Counted from the first letter of the stretch, positions 1 through 8,897 are shown. The stretch: DNA of 64,000 bases from PALSA-188 sp963720075 (GCA_963720075.1 CAVREG010000019.1:868001-932000), one strand, 5' to 3'. The notes: generated by a model not told the origin, from the sequence alone. Numbers and translations are program-made.

Positions 1-24
1 AGCCAATGGTCACGAGCGAGAGTC

Positions 25-3000
25 CTAGGACATCAATTTTGCCGGAGGTTTTTGGGGCGAAGAAGTCCGAGATGCAAAGCTTGCGCCCTTCGCGCTGCCG
101 AGGAAAAGTAAAGCGCAGCAGTTCGTGTGGCGCGGCCGCCCCCGCTCTGCGTAAGGACAGCCGCCCCGGGCTGGTCCGGGTTCATACACAACAATGTCGT
201 TCCCATCACTCTGCGCCGGGAAATATCCATACACGACTTTGGGCTCAAACAAACCGCTGGCAATGACCTCGTTTTCCAAATCCTTTTTTATGGGACGAAA
301 CTTTTCTTCCACCAGCCGCAAGTAATCTTCCTGAGACGCGGTCTTCAACTGCCACTGGTTTTTGAACAACGCCGTGTCATTGATATATTGAAAAATCTCG
401 CGAAGATCGTAGTCTTTTCTCACCCGCACGCCCCAAAATGGAGGAACGGGGATATCGGGAGAGTCTTTAATCACCGCGCTTCTCTCCGCGAATACCGGGC
501 CGGTTTCGTTATCCACTACCGCAGCTTTGGCGTATTCCTTTACCGTGCGTCCTTCTAATAGGCGCGCTTGGCGCTTGCCGTTCGCCGTCGCGAGATCTTC
601 CATGATGTGCAAGCCAGCAAAAGCGTCATCGGCGTAGAAGACTGCATTTGAATATTCTTTTCGCAGGTCGTCTTCAACATACTTTCGAGTAAGAGCGGCA
701 CCTCCACAAATGACCGGAAAATCCAGATTCTGGCGCTGCAAATCTTGAATTACGTATTTCATTTCCAGCGTGGATTTCACCAGCAACCCGCTGAGACCGA
801 TAGCGTCGGCTTTATGCTCAGTGGCGGATTTGATAATGACGTCGCCCGCCTGCTTGATGCCAAGATTGATGACCCGATATCCGTTGTTAGTGAGAATAAT
901 GTCCACCAGGTTCTTACCAATATCGTGGACATCGCCTTTGACCGTCGCCAGAACAATTGTCGCTTTCTGCGAACCGGACTTCTTCTCCATCTTGGGCTCG
1001 AGATAAGCGACCGCCTGCTTCATCACCGAAGCGGAATCCAGCACCGACGGCAGCTGCATCTTGCGAGCGCCAAATAGTTCGCCGACCGTCCTCATTCCAT
1101 CCAGCAGCACCGTATTGATTAGTTCAAGCGGCGAATATTCCTTTAATGCGGATTCCAAAAGCGCCTCAAGGGATTGTTTGTGCGCGCCATCGCCTACGGA
1201 TTTTTCTCCGTTGATGATCGCGTACTTAAGCTTGTCGTCGACCGAAAGCGTTTCGATATGCGCGGCAGTCGAAGCTTGTGCCTTGCCCTTGGTTCCCGCG
1301 AAATGCTGCATGTATTTCTGTAGCGGATCGCCGTCCGACACGTCGTGATAAATCAGCTTTTTCGCAAGCGCAACTTCTTCCTGCGGAATCTTGTAGAGCG
1401 GATAGATTTTCGTGTAATTAACGATGGCCATGTCGAGGCCATAATTCACGGCTTCGTGCATGAAGACGGAATTCAAAACCCGGCGCGAATAGGCGTCCAA
1501 ACCGAAAGAGATATTACTGACGCCGAGAATGGTCTTTACGTCCGGCAATTCTTTCTTGATTTGTTTGATCGCATTGAGCGTCTCGACTCCGGCATTGCGG
1601 TATTCGTCTTGTCCGGTGGAAATTGGCAGGGTGAGTGCATCGAAAATAATGTCCACTGGACGAATTCCATACTTCTTGGTTGCGAGCTCGTAGATTCGTT
1701 TTGCAATCGCGGTTTTTTTCTCGGCGGTTAAAGCCATGCCGTCTTCGTCAATAGTCAGCGCGATCACAGCGGCGCCATAGCGCTTCGCCATCGGCAGCAC
1801 TTTCGATGTTCGCTTCTCGCCATCCTCCAGATTGATGGAATTGATGATGGCCTTGCCCGGAATTCTTTTCAGCGCTTCTTCAACCACGTCGGCCTCGGTC
1901 GAATCCACGAGAATCGGCGCGGGAACACGAGTCGCGACCTTCTCCAGTATTGACGTAATGTAATCCTTCTCGTCCTCGCCAACGATTGCGCAGCACAGGT
2001 CCAGCATGTGCGAACCTTCGGATACGAGCTTCTTCGCCAACGCGAGAATCTCGTCGTAGTTCTTGCTTCGGACCAGATTCTTAAACTGCTCGACGCGCGT
2101 CGTGGTGTTCATTTCCTCGGCAACGATCAAAGGCTTGGGATCAAGATCGAGCGGGACAGATGTATAAGCGCTGGACGCGGCAGCGGTCGGCTTCACATCT
2201 CGCTTCGCAGGCTCGATTCCGGATACCGCATCAACTACCGCTTTCAGGTGCTCGGGCGTCGTTCCGCAACATCCGCCAACGATTCGCACGCCGTAGTCCA
2301 CTACGAAATGTTTGTGATATTGCGCGAGCTCTTCCGGCTTAAGTTTGTAAACCGCGTGTCCGCCTTCATTCTGGGGAAGGCCCGCATTAGGCAGGACCGA
2401 AACCTCCTTTGTGGAATTGAGCGCCAGATAGCGGACCGCGTCGTTCATCTCGGCTGGGCCAGTGGCGCAGTTGAGGCCGATCACATCCACATCGAAAGGC
2501 TCGAGCGCAGTGAGGGCAGCGCCGATTTCGGTGCCCAGCAGCATGGTGCCGCTCTCTTGTAGAGTGACTTGCACCGTAACTGGAAGCCGCTTCCCTGCCC
2601 TTTGCATGGCTTCAAAAACGCCCACGGTCGCCGCTTTGGCTTGCAGCAAATCTTGCGCCGTCTCAATCAAGAGTACGTCCACCCCTCCTTCGATCAGCGC
2701 GAGCGCTTGCTCCACGTAAGTCGCCACCATGTCATCAAATTGAATATGACCGAGCGATGGCAGCTTCGTGGTCGGACCGATAGAGCCTGCTACGAACCGC
2801 GGTTTGGCATTCGTAGAGAACTGAAGCGCGGTATCTTTCGCCAGCTTAACCGCAGCGAGATTTATTTCGGCAACACGGTCAGCGAGATCGAATTCACCCA
2901 ATACAATTCTCGTTGCACCGAATGTATTCGTCTCGACGATGTCGCATCCCACACCGAAAAAGTCCGCGTGAATGTCGCGGATGATGTCAGGCCTGCTGAG

Positions 3001-3132
3001 CACCAAAACTTCGCTGCAATTCTCCTTGCCCCAATAGTCATCGAGCGTGGGATTGCGCTTTTGGATATTGGTCCCCATGGCGCCGTCGTAAATGACGACG
3101 CGTTCGCGAACGGTTTGGAGAAAGTCAGACAT
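25..3132 (-). CDS. metH: Cobalamin-dependent methionine synthase, 3' end frameshifted and cut by window edge
   Basis: Transfers a methyl group from methyltetrahydrofolate to homocysteine through cobalamin (cytoplasm, methionine and folate cycles). Domains in order: homocysteine/zinc domain about 1-305 with Cys222 in GLNC and Cys288-Cys289 in GGCCGTTP; pterin-binding domain about 330-600; cobalamin cap and Rossmann domain about 620-850 with DVHDIGKN (lower-ligand His736) and the SGLL motif; start of the AdoMet reactivation domain from about 870. ATG at 3132. The open frame stops at 25, but the last ~35 codons are foreign: another minus-strand frame reads on through conserved reactivation-domain sequence (LRFTFPRQREG, then CISDFFAPKTSGKIDVLG) to base 1. 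One missing base near the C5 run at 139-143 would join the frames. A GC-rich repeat-like insert (about 127-180) lies at the break. Either a sequencing indel or a real C-terminal lesion. Confidence 0.93.
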   Translation of the reverse strand: MSDFLQTVRERVVIYDGAMGTNIQKRNPTLDDYWGKENCSEVLVLSRPDIIRDIHADFFGVGCDIVETNTFGATRIVLGEFDLADRVAEINLAAVKLAKDTALQFSTNAKPRFVAGSIGPTTKLPSLGHIQFDDMVATYVEQALALIEGGVDVLLIETAQDLLQAKAATVGVFEAMQRAGKRLPVTVQVTLQESGTMLLGTEIGAALTALEPFDVDVIGLNCATGPAEMNDAVRYLALNSTKEVSVLPNAGLPQNEGGHAVYKLKPEELAQYHKHFVVDYGVRIVGGCCGTTPEHLKAVVDAVSGIEPAKRDVKPTAAASSAYTSVPLDLDPKPLIVAEEMNTTTRVEQFKNLVRSKNYDEILALAKKLVSEGSHMLDLCCAIVGEDEKDYITSILEKVATRVPAPILVDSTEADVVEEALKRIPGKAIINSINLEDGEKRTSKVLPMAKRYGAAVIALTIDEDGMALTAEKKTAIAKRIYELATKKYGIRPVDIIFDALTLPISTGQDEYRNAGVETLNAIKQIKKELPDVKTILGVSNISFGLDAYSRRVLNSVFMHEAVNYGLDMAIVNYTKIYPLYKIPQEEVALAKKLIYHDVSDGDPLQKYMQHFAGTKGKAQASTAAHIETLSVDDKLKYAIINGEKSVGDGAHKQSLEALLESALKEYSPLELINTVLLDGMRTVGELFGARKMQLPSVLDSASVMKQAVAYLEPKMEKKSGSQKATIVLATVKGDVHDIGKNLVDIILTNNGYRVINLGIKQAGDVIIKSATEHKADAIGLSGLLVKSTLEMKYVIQDLQRQNLDFPVICGGAALTRKYVEDDLRKEYSNAVFYADDAFAGLHIMEDLATANGKRQARLLEGRTVKEYAKAAVVDNETGPVFAERSAVIKDSPDIPVPPFWGVRVRKDYDLREIFQYINDTALFKNQWQLKTASQEDYLRLVEEKFRPIKKDLENEVIASGLFEPKVVYGYFPAQSDGNDIVVYEPGPARGGCPYAERGRPRHTNCCALLFLGSAKGASFASRTSSPQKPPAKLMS

Positions 3133-3241
3133 AAAAGCTGTCGTTGGTCATTGGTCGTTCGTCGTTGGCTTTCAACACCCACATCGTGGTAGAAAGCACA
3201 CGCAGAGCAATGGCGCACGACCAACGACGGTTCTAACACAA

Positions 3242-3269
3242 ACGCCGACCCACGCTTAGGGGCCGGCGT
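3242..3269 (-). terminator. GC-rich hairpin downstream of nuoI
   Basis: The nine-base arms ACGCCGACC and GGCCGGCGT pair with one mismatch around an 11-base loop, 29 bases past the nuoI stop on the minus strand. Only a short T-rich stretch follows, so termination is plausible but not strong. The rest of the metH-nuoI gap carries repeated GTCGTTGGTC-like words in both orientations. Confidence 0.4.
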
Positions 3270-3297
3270 CTCAATCGAATCAAAGTTTCTGAAAACT

Positions 3298-3828
3298 CTA
3301 GCTCCCTTGCACCGGAAGAGCCGGAGCGCCGCCTACGACCTCAGCTTGATTGAACACCGCGTTCGATCCCATGTGGGCCGGCATGGCGGCCAGCATCTGC
3401 TCTTTGCGATATACAAGATTGGTGGCATTGAACGTAGCCAGCTCGAAGCCGTGCCCATGCGTGATCGCGTCCGTGGGGCATGCCTCAACACAATATCCGC
3501 AGAAAATGCAGCGGTTGTAGTCAATGTTATAGACCTTGGCGTAGCGTTCGGCGCCGCTGACGCGATTCTCTGCGGTGTTCTCCGCTGCTTCTATGTAAAT
3601 GCAATTCGACGGACAATTCGCAGCGCACAGAAAACATGCGACACACTTTTCCAGTCCATTTTCGTCGCGTTGCAATACGTGCACTCCGCGAAAACGTTCC
3701 TGAAATTTCGCGCCACGAAGAGGACCGGGGCCATCGGGATAATTCTCCACCTGCGTAGGCTGAAACATCTCCATGAAGGTGATGCTCATGCCCTTGGCGA
3801 TGGCGGCTATGTCTTTCAATATCGGCAT
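3298..3828 (-). CDS. nuoI: NADH-quinone oxidoreductase subunit I
   Basis: A 176-residue ferredoxin-like subunit of respiratory complex I. It carries clusters N6a and N6b in the peripheral arm, passing electrons toward the quinone site. Two complete 4Fe-4S motifs are visible: Cys62, 65, 68 and 72 (CVACFLCAANCP) and Cys107, 110, 113 and 117 (CIFCGYCVEACP). Length fits bacterial NuoI (about 160-180). The N-terminal segment with FMEMFQPTQVENYP is the usual amphipathic region that rests on the membrane. No other nuo gene is adjacent: metH lies downstream and a tRNA gene upstream on the other strand. This copy therefore stands alone here; the rest of complex I must be elsewhere. Confidence 0.92.
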   Translation of the reverse strand: MPILKDIAAIAKGMSITFMEMFQPTQVENYPDGPGPLRGAKFQERFRGVHVLQRDENGLEKCVACFLCAANCPSNCIYIEAAENTAENRVSGAERYAKVYNIDYNRCIFCGYCVEACPTDAITHGHGFELATFNATNLVYRKEQMLAAMPAHMGSNAVFNQAEVVGGAPALPVQGS

Positions 3829-3903
3829 ACTCTATTATTATAGCGGATGCACGAACGGCGAACCGTTTATGGCCGAGAGGCATTGAAGTAGCGTTAAAAG
3901 GCC

Positions 3904-3980
3904 GGACCCGTAGCTCAACTGGATAGAGCACTGCGCTTCGAACGCAGGGGTTGGGAGTTCAAGTCTCTCCGGGTCCACCA
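3904..3980 (+). tRNA. tRNA-Arg (anticodon TCG)
   Basis: Full cloverleaf. The acceptor arms GGACCCG (3904-3910) and CGGGTCC (3970-3976) pair perfectly. The D-arm has GCTC/GAGC. The anticodon stem CTGCG/CGCAG closes the loop CTTCGAA, giving anticodon TCG, which reads CGA-family Arg codons. The T-arm is GGGAG/CTCTC with the TTCAAGT loop. The CCA end is genome-encoded (3978-3980). Confidence 0.97.
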
Positions 3981-4147
3981 TTTTTCTCGACAGTCGCTCC
4001 ACCTGATTTCCGTCAATCCCGATAATCCGCTGCGCACCTACGTGCCGCGGATTTTTTTCGGGGTGCCTCACTTTTAATCGTCCCGTAACCATTCGCTATG
4101 TTAGATTTGACCCTCATTCACCCATCGGGGGCAGGAGGAGCAACGAA

Positions 4148-4705
4148 TTGGGTAGAGACATGATCCCCAAGAAGATATTTTTCACCAAGGGAGTGGGGAA
4201 ACACAAAGAGCGTCTTACTTCTTTCGAACTGGCGTTGCGCGACGCCGGTATTGCCGCCCAAAATCTGGTTCGCGTCTCTTCGATATTTCCACCCCAATGC
4301 AAGCTGATTCCCCGGTCGCAAGGATTGAAGTTTTTGAGTCCGGGAGAAGTAGTTTTTTCGGTCGTTGCCGAGAACTCCACTCGCGAACCGCATCGCCTGA
4401 TGGCGTCGAGCATTGGGGTCGCAATCCCTGCGGACCGCAACACATATGGCTATCTAAGCGAGCACCATTCCTTCGGAGAATCCGAAGATGCTGCCGGAGA
4501 TTACGCGGAGGAACTGGCCGCCGAGATGCTCGCAACGACGCTCAACGTGGAATTCGACCCCGACCGTTCCTGGGACGAGAAGAAAGAAATTTATCGCATC
4601 TCGAACAAGATCGTGCGCACAGCAAACGTAACCCAATCTGCTGTGGGAGATAAACGCGGGTTGTGGACGACAGTAATTGCGTCGGCGGTCTTGATATTCG
4701 ATTAG
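4148..4705 (+). CDS. Pyruvoyl-dependent arginine decarboxylase
   Basis: Converts arginine to agmatine, the first step of one polyamine route, using a pyruvoyl group made by self-cleavage instead of PLP. The 185-residue protein carries the cleavage context LVRVSSIFPP; by homology with the Methanocaldococcus jannaschii enzyme the chain splits between Ser44 and Ser45, and Ser45 becomes the pyruvoyl. The C-terminal half has the conserved GYLSEHHSFGE and AEMLATTL blocks of the family. A TTG at 4148 is chosen because AGGAGG (4133-4138) lies nine bases upstream; the in-frame ATG at 4160 would be 21 bases from it. The gene stands alone, with no agmatinase or speE neighbour in the window. This enzyme type was first described in archaea and is also found in some bacteria. 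Confidence 0.9.
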   Translation: MGRDMIPKKIFFTKGVGKHKERLTSFELALRDAGIAAQNLVRVSSIFPPQCKLIPRSQGLKFLSPGEVVFSVVAENSTREPHRLMASSIGVAIPADRNTYGYLSEHHSFGESEDAAGDYAEELAAEMLATTLNVEFDPDRSWDEKKEIYRISNKIVRTANVTQSAVGDKRGLWTTVIASAVLIFD

Positions 4706-4725
4706 CGCGACTTTCTCAGTATGCT

Positions 4726-4741
4726 GCCCGTTTGCGGCGGG
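4726..4741. terminator. Small hairpin between converging genes
   Basis: A GCCCG/CGGGC stem with a six-base loop sits in the 39-base gap between the arginine decarboxylase gene and the convergent DUF1579 gene. The stem is short and has no clear T tract, so the call is weak. Confidence 0.25.
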
Positions 4742-4744
4742 CGT

Positions 4745-5287
4745 TCATTTCGCTTTCGTGGCTTTGCCATCCATTACCGTGGTCCAGGTCGCGCCGTCCG
4801 GCGACATCTCATATTTAAATGAGTAAGAAGTCGGAGAAAGGGTCTTTGCGGTGAAGCGACCCTTTATCGTTTGTCCTCCCATCTTTTGATCTCCAGTCCA
4901 GCTCCAAGTGTCGCCGTCTAGCGAGCCGGTCGAATGGTTCCGCTCTCCCATGCTGTTGAACTCATCGTATGTGTATTGCTTAGCATCCGGGTCGTAACCC
5001 ATGAACGCGATTCCGCTCCCGCTGCCCATATCAGCATTGAAACTGGTGTGTAGGACTAGAAAGAAGCCGCCGGGCATCCAGTCATTCTTCTCCGTCATTG
5101 TCATCTTCCCGCCGGGGCCCATGGGACCGGGCTTCATATCTGCGTCATCGGTCCAGGCACCCACAAAGTAATCCAGCTTCTTTAGTTCAGGCGCGGGACT
5201 GGGCATTTGCGCGAAACTTTGGACACAGAAAAGAAACATAGAGCCAAAAAGAATGGATAAAAGGATCGTTGCCGGGATGCGCCTCAT
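4745..5287 (-). CDS. Secreted DUF1579-family protein
   Basis: A 180-residue protein with a classical signal peptide (MRRIPATILLSILFGSMFLF, cleavage probably after QSFA near residue 26). The mature part begins with LKKLDYFVGAWT and contains GGFFLVLHTSF, YDEFNSMGE and a C-terminal MSPDGATWTTVMDGK, the pattern of the DUF1579/lipocalin-like family found often in Acidobacteriota. Probably a periplasmic beta-barrel-like fold; no reaction is known. Transcribed convergently with the arginine decarboxylase gene and likely monocistronic. Confidence 0.75.
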   Translation of the reverse strand: MRRIPATILLSILFGSMFLFCVQSFAQMPSPAPELKKLDYFVGAWTDDADMKPGPMGPGGKMTMTEKNDWMPGGFFLVLHTSFNADMGSGSGIAFMGYDPDAKQYTYDEFNSMGERNHSTGSLDGDTWSWTGDQKMGGQTIKGRFTAKTLSPTSYSFKYEMSPDGATWTTVMDGKATKAK

Positions 5288-5406
5288 GAGAGATTCTCCT
5301 CGCTGATTTAGAGCTGGATTATTAGCATGGTCTTGAATCGTGCCGATAGTAGCCGGAGGAGCATCTCACCGTCAAGAACCAGGACCGGGAAAACGGCGGA
5401 TTGCGA

Positions 5407-6687
5407 CTATATTTTTGAGCGGATTCTTTCCGCGAGATTCGCGCGAGGAATGGAGACCTGCTCGCCGGTTTCCTGATCTTTCAGGGCGAATGCACCAGCT
5501 TTGACTTCATTCTCTCCGATGATAAGGACATAGCGTGCTTTGAGCTTGCTGGCAGTTTCGAAAGATTTCTTTAGCCGGAGAGTTTCATCGCCGAGTTCAA
5601 CAATAATGTTCTGTGCGCGCAATTCCCGCGCCAGCCGTGCGGCTTCACGGTCCATGCCCGCCCCCAGAGCCGCAATATAAACCTCCGGTTTGGGCTGGAC
5701 CGACTCTGCGGAGTCCTGTAGCGCGAGTATCAAGCGATCTTCACCGATGGCGAAACCTATACCGGGAGCTTGCGGTCCGCCGAGAGATTCAGACAGCCCG
5801 TCGTAGCGGCCGCCGCCGAGGATTGCGTTTTGCGCCCCGAGAGCGCCGTGGGTGAATTCGAAAGCTGTGCGAGTGTAGTAATCAAGGCCGCGCACCAACC
5901 GGTCATTTAAATGAAAATCTACCCCAGCGGATCTCAGGATTTCCTGAACCGCCTGGAAATGTTCGCGGCATGGCTCGTCCAAAAACTGGCTGATACGCGG
6001 CAGCATTTCGATAATCGGCTGATCTTCCGGAACCTTGCAATCAAAAACTCGCAAGGGATTCGTGACCGCGCGCCTCTGGCAATCAGAGCACATTCTTGCC
6101 GCAACCGGCTCGAGCGCCTTCCGCAATGCTTCGTTATAAGCAGCGCGATCGTTGGCGCATCCGACAGAATTTAGTTGCAGAGTCCAACCTTTGATTCCGA
6201 GACGGTCAAGCAATGTCGCAAGCAATTCCAGAATTTCAGCATCGCGTGCGGGAGACTCGCTACCTGCGCTGGGCGGGCCGATGACCTCGGCGCCGATCTG
6301 ATAGAACTGCCGGTAGCGCCCCTTCTGCGGACGTTCACGGCGAAACTGCGGACCGATGTAATAGAATTTGTTTAATCCGTGCTCCCAAAGTTTGTGTTCG
6401 ATGTATGCGCGAACGACGCCAGCGGTGTTTTCGGGGCGCAGGGTGAGTGAGTGACCCTTTTCGCTCTGGGCGCGGCCCCGATCCTCCCACGTGTACATTT
6501 CTTTGGCGACAATGTCCGTTTCTTCTCCAACGCTACGAGAGAACAGTTCCGTGCTCTCGAAAATCGGCGTGCGGATTTCGTGGAAGTTATAAGCGCGGAA
6601 TACCTCGCGCACCGTGGCCTCGGCGAAATTCCATAGCGCGGTTTCTGGCGGAAGTAGATCGCGAGTTCCTCGAACAGCTTTGATCAT
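5407..6687 (-). CDS. hisS: Histidyl-tRNA synthetase
   Basis: Class II aminoacyl-tRNA synthetase that charges tRNA-His in the cytoplasm. The 426-residue form starts MIKAVRGTRDLLPPE. Motif 2 is FRRERPQKGRYRQFYQIG, the histidine-A motif is RGLDYYTRTAFE, and LGGGRYDGL and APGIGFAIGEDR follow. A C-terminal HGTP anticodon-binding domain covers about 330-426. ATG at 6687 is preferred because the family begins a few residues before KAVRGTRD; an upstream in-frame TTG at 6714 would add nine unconserved residues. It diverges from the three-repeat protein gene at 6832, and a small palindromic repeat sits in the gap. Confidence 0.95.
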   Translation of the reverse strand: MIKAVRGTRDLLPPETALWNFAEATVREVFRAYNFHEIRTPIFESTELFSRSVGEETDIVAKEMYTWEDRGRAQSEKGHSLTLRPENTAGVVRAYIEHKLWEHGLNKFYYIGPQFRRERPQKGRYRQFYQIGAEVIGPPSAGSESPARDAEILELLATLLDRLGIKGWTLQLNSVGCANDRAAYNEALRKALEPVAARMCSDCQRRAVTNPLRVFDCKVPEDQPIIEMLPRISQFLDEPCREHFQAVQEILRSAGVDFHLNDRLVRGLDYYTRTAFEFTHGALGAQNAILGGGRYDGLSESLGGPQAPGIGFAIGEDRLILALQDSAESVQPKPEVYIAALGAGMDREAARLARELRAQNIIVELGDETLRLKKSFETASKLKARYVLIIGENEVKAGAFALKDQETGEQVSIPRANLAERIRSKI

Positions 6688-6717
6688 AGATTGGGTGTTA
6701 GAAGAATACCGCAAAAT

Positions 6718-6773
6718 TCACGTAGGCCCAGACGTCCTCGTCTGCGCAGGTGAGGACACCCGCCCCTACGTGA
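6718..6773. repeat. 56-bp fold-back repeat between divergent genes
   Basis: Perfect 9-bp terminal inverted repeats, TCACGTAGG (6718-6726) and CCTACGTGA (6765-6773), enclose a smaller palindrome AGACGTCCTCGTCT. The right half, read on the minus strand (TCACGTAGGGGCGGGTGTCC), closely resembles a segment inside the kinase-TPR gene near 52577 and more loosely the element at 51138-51223. It lies upstream of both hisS and the gene at 6832. Confidence 0.7.
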
Positions 6774-6831
6774 GTCATACTGACATTTGGTGTTCCCTGC
6801 CCGCACCAATTACACTACTACTGAAACAAAA

Positions 6832-7548
6832 ATGCCTTCTCAAGACGCGATCCCACAAGGTTCTTCTGAAAACAACGCGCAGGAAAGCTATGCGCTCGAC
6901 TTTTCCCCGCCTGAGAGTCTGACGCGTCCTCTCTGGAAATCTTTGCTCGGAAATTTGCGCGATCAGTTTTCCCCCGAGACGCTGCCCCCTCTGGTTCTCA
7001 CATCTCGACCCGTGGATACGGGGATGCTTGCTGGCGACGTTCTAAGCCTGCCTTGGTACCGGACCATCTTCACGAACCTGGGCGACGTGATCTCACCGGA
7101 AACGCTGCCGCCACTGCAATTGGAATCTCGTCCGGTTGAACTCGGCGAATTAATTGGCGACCAGCTGAATCATATGTGGTGGACCTCTCTGCTGCGCAAT
7201 CTCGCCGATGCGGCCGCGCCCGAAAGGCAAGCTCCGCTTCAATTGACGTCGATGCCTGCGGACCCGGGCTTTACTCCCGGATACCTGCTGCTCGTGCATT
7301 GGTCCGCCGTAATCAGCGGACCCAAAGCTCTTCTCCCTGCCAGGCCGAAGCTCACTTATACCGGTATCGGCCGGACGAACGTTCCCGAGCCAAAGCCGCA
7401 AATTGATCCCGGAGAACTTGAGTTTATTCAGAGTCTTGAAAGTGATCTAAAAAGAGATCTGCGCCGTTCCCGCTTTCGACGGCGGATTTGGTTTACTCTC
7501 GCTACCGCCCAGGTAGCTCTGTTGGTCGCAGGTTTTTTCTGGAAATAA
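6832..7548 (+). CDS. Tail-anchored protein with three ~37-residue PPL repeats
   Basis: Not recognised as a named family. The 238-residue product has three tandem repeats of about 37-38 residues with the pattern W..LL.NL.D..SPE.LPPL.L.SRPV..G.L.GD (about residues 36-73, 77-114 and 121-158). Then follow a proline-rich stretch, a basic segment (LKRDLRRSRFRRRIW) and a single C-terminal membrane helix ending at FFWK. This suggests a tail-anchored inner-membrane protein with a cytoplasmic repeat domain. ATG at 6832 is preferred over an upstream in-frame start at 6787, which would add a low-complexity stretch overlapping the promoter and repeat region. Function is unknown. Confidence 0.7.
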   Translation: MPSQDAIPQGSSENNAQESYALDFSPPESLTRPLWKSLLGNLRDQFSPETLPPLVLTSRPVDTGMLAGDVLSLPWYRTIFTNLGDVISPETLPPLQLESRPVELGELIGDQLNHMWWTSLLRNLADAAAPERQAPLQLTSMPADPGFTPGYLLLVHWSAVISGPKALLPARPKLTYTGIGRTNVPEPKPQIDPGELEFIQSLESDLKRDLRRSRFRRRIWFTLATAQVALLVAGFFWK

Positions 7549-7601
7549 CGAAAATCAGAAAAAAGTTGCGATGGAGAGACGGGCGTCCCCCGCCCCTCAT
7601 T

Positions 7602-8897
7602 TCATTTCGGAAGAATTTCACTTCCAGAGAGTTCCGGCGGATCGAAAAAGCATTTTCGCCACGCTACTTCGTCTGACGCGCCCGCTTGCCATTCTTTTAA
7701 CGTCGGTAGCGTTGCAGCGATCATTCCGCCATCGTCTGAATCGAAAATTAGTACGACCCCCGCGGGAGCATCGGCAGTCGTTGCCAGTGCCGAATACTGT
7801 GTCATGAATAACCGTTTCGCGTATTGAAGCCTTTCCGCTGCTCCGCCGTTATTTCCGCTATCGTTCGCTTTTTGAACGGTCACAATCTTCACGATTTTTC
7901 CCCTCAGTGGTTCCCAATCGCCGGGAAACGGAGCTATCTGTTCATTGCTGATTCGAAATTCTGCAACCGCGTTCTTTTGACCGGACCCGACGGATGTTTT
8001 CGCAGAGGTAAACGCCTCCGGCATTTCCACCGCGGAGCGGCGAATCCATCCGCGCGAAAGCCCAGAAATTCGCACGTGCACCCAATTAGAATTAGTGTCC
8101 AGGATTTCGAATTCGTCTCCCTCCGTTGCCGGAAATAGAAGCTTGGCATCCGCGTTTGGGCTCTGCAAAATTGGTGTGCCAGTCTTTTTGACTGCCACTA
8201 AATTGTTCGGATGAGACTGATTTTGCAAAATCTCTTCCAGGCTCTTGGCTTGATCGGCCAATTGCTGCTCATGTTTTTCCGCCGCGTCAGTTTGGGATTT
8301 CAACGACTCCCCAGGATCTCGATTTGGGGCAGCTAGCGTCGAGCCATGCAGAGCACTCTCAGGAATACGCGGCATTGGAGCAGAGATGCCCGGTTCGGAC
8401 GCATCAGGTATAGCAGCTGATTTCGGTCCTGACGCCAGACCTGTACCTCTTTCCGATTTGGCGTTGGCAGAGGATTCTGAGCCTAGCGCCTCTCCCAACT
8501 GATCCAATAGATCCGCCTCAATCCTCCCATTCGAGGGCAACGTCTGATATCCCGAACGCGATGAAACAGGATCTGTGTACCAGGCCGTGATCTTTGCATT
8601 TACTCTAACTCTGGAGCCACCCGTGGGAAGAGGAGTGATTTGAACCTCGCATTGATAATAGCCGCGCTGAAAGCGGTCTAACGGACGGTTTCCGGGAATT
8701 GCAAATCCATCCAATACCGGAAGGCGTCCCGAGAGTGAAGACGACAGGCTTTTAATAACGTTTTCAATCGCAGGTTTGGATTTAGGAAAGGTACGCTCAT
8801 TGGAAGGATTCTGATTATCGCTGCAAAACGCAACGGCGCAAAAGCCAGATATGAGCAGGAACACCAAAGCCGGAATTCGAAACCGCGCGCTCTTCAC
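7602..8897 (-). CDS. Secreted protein with bacterial SH3-like domain
   Basis: A 431-residue exported protein: signal peptide 1-25 (IPALVFLLISGFCAVAFCS), then an N-terminal alpha/beta domain (about 35-130) that also shows outer-membrane-assembly-like text (QCEVQITPLPTGGSRVRVNAKI). A Ser/Ala/Pro-rich linker with a short coiled stretch (AEKHEQQLADQAKSLEEIL) follows, then an SH3_3-like module (about 225-290: GTPILQSPNADAKLLFPATE, WVHVRISGLSRGWIRRS) and a C-terminal domain of unknown type. It overlaps the upstream gene by four bases (ATGA), so the two are translationally coupled, and both carry SH3-like modules. Probably a periplasmic or envelope protein; no function is assigned. Confidence 0.7.
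   Translation of the reverse strand: MKSARFRIPALVFLLISGFCAVAFCSDNQNPSNERTFPKSKPAIENVIKSLSSSLSGRLPVLDGFAIPGNRPLDRFQRGYYQCEVQITPLPTGGSRVRVNAKITAWYTDPVSSRSGYQTLPSNGRIEADLLDQLGEALGSESSANAKSERGTGLASGPKSAAIPDASEPGISAPMPRIPESALHGSTLAAPNRDPGESLKSQTDAAEKHEQQLADQAKSLEEILQNQSHPNNLVAVKKTGTPILQSPNADAKLLFPATEGDEFEILDTNSNWVHVRISGLSRGWIRRSAVEMPEAFTSAKTSVGSGQKNAVAEFRISNEQIAPFPGDWEPLRGKIVKIVTVQKANDSGNNGGAAERLQYAKRLFMTQYSALATTADAPAGVVLIFDSDDGGMIAATLPTLKEWQAGASDEVAWRKCFFDPPELSGSEILPK

Noticed and set aside
2008..2562. Long plus-strand frames opposite metH, hisS, heparinase-like, accC and alaS
   Set aside because: They lie antisense to well-supported genes, show no motifs and have compositions expected from the complementary strand of a GC-biased gene.
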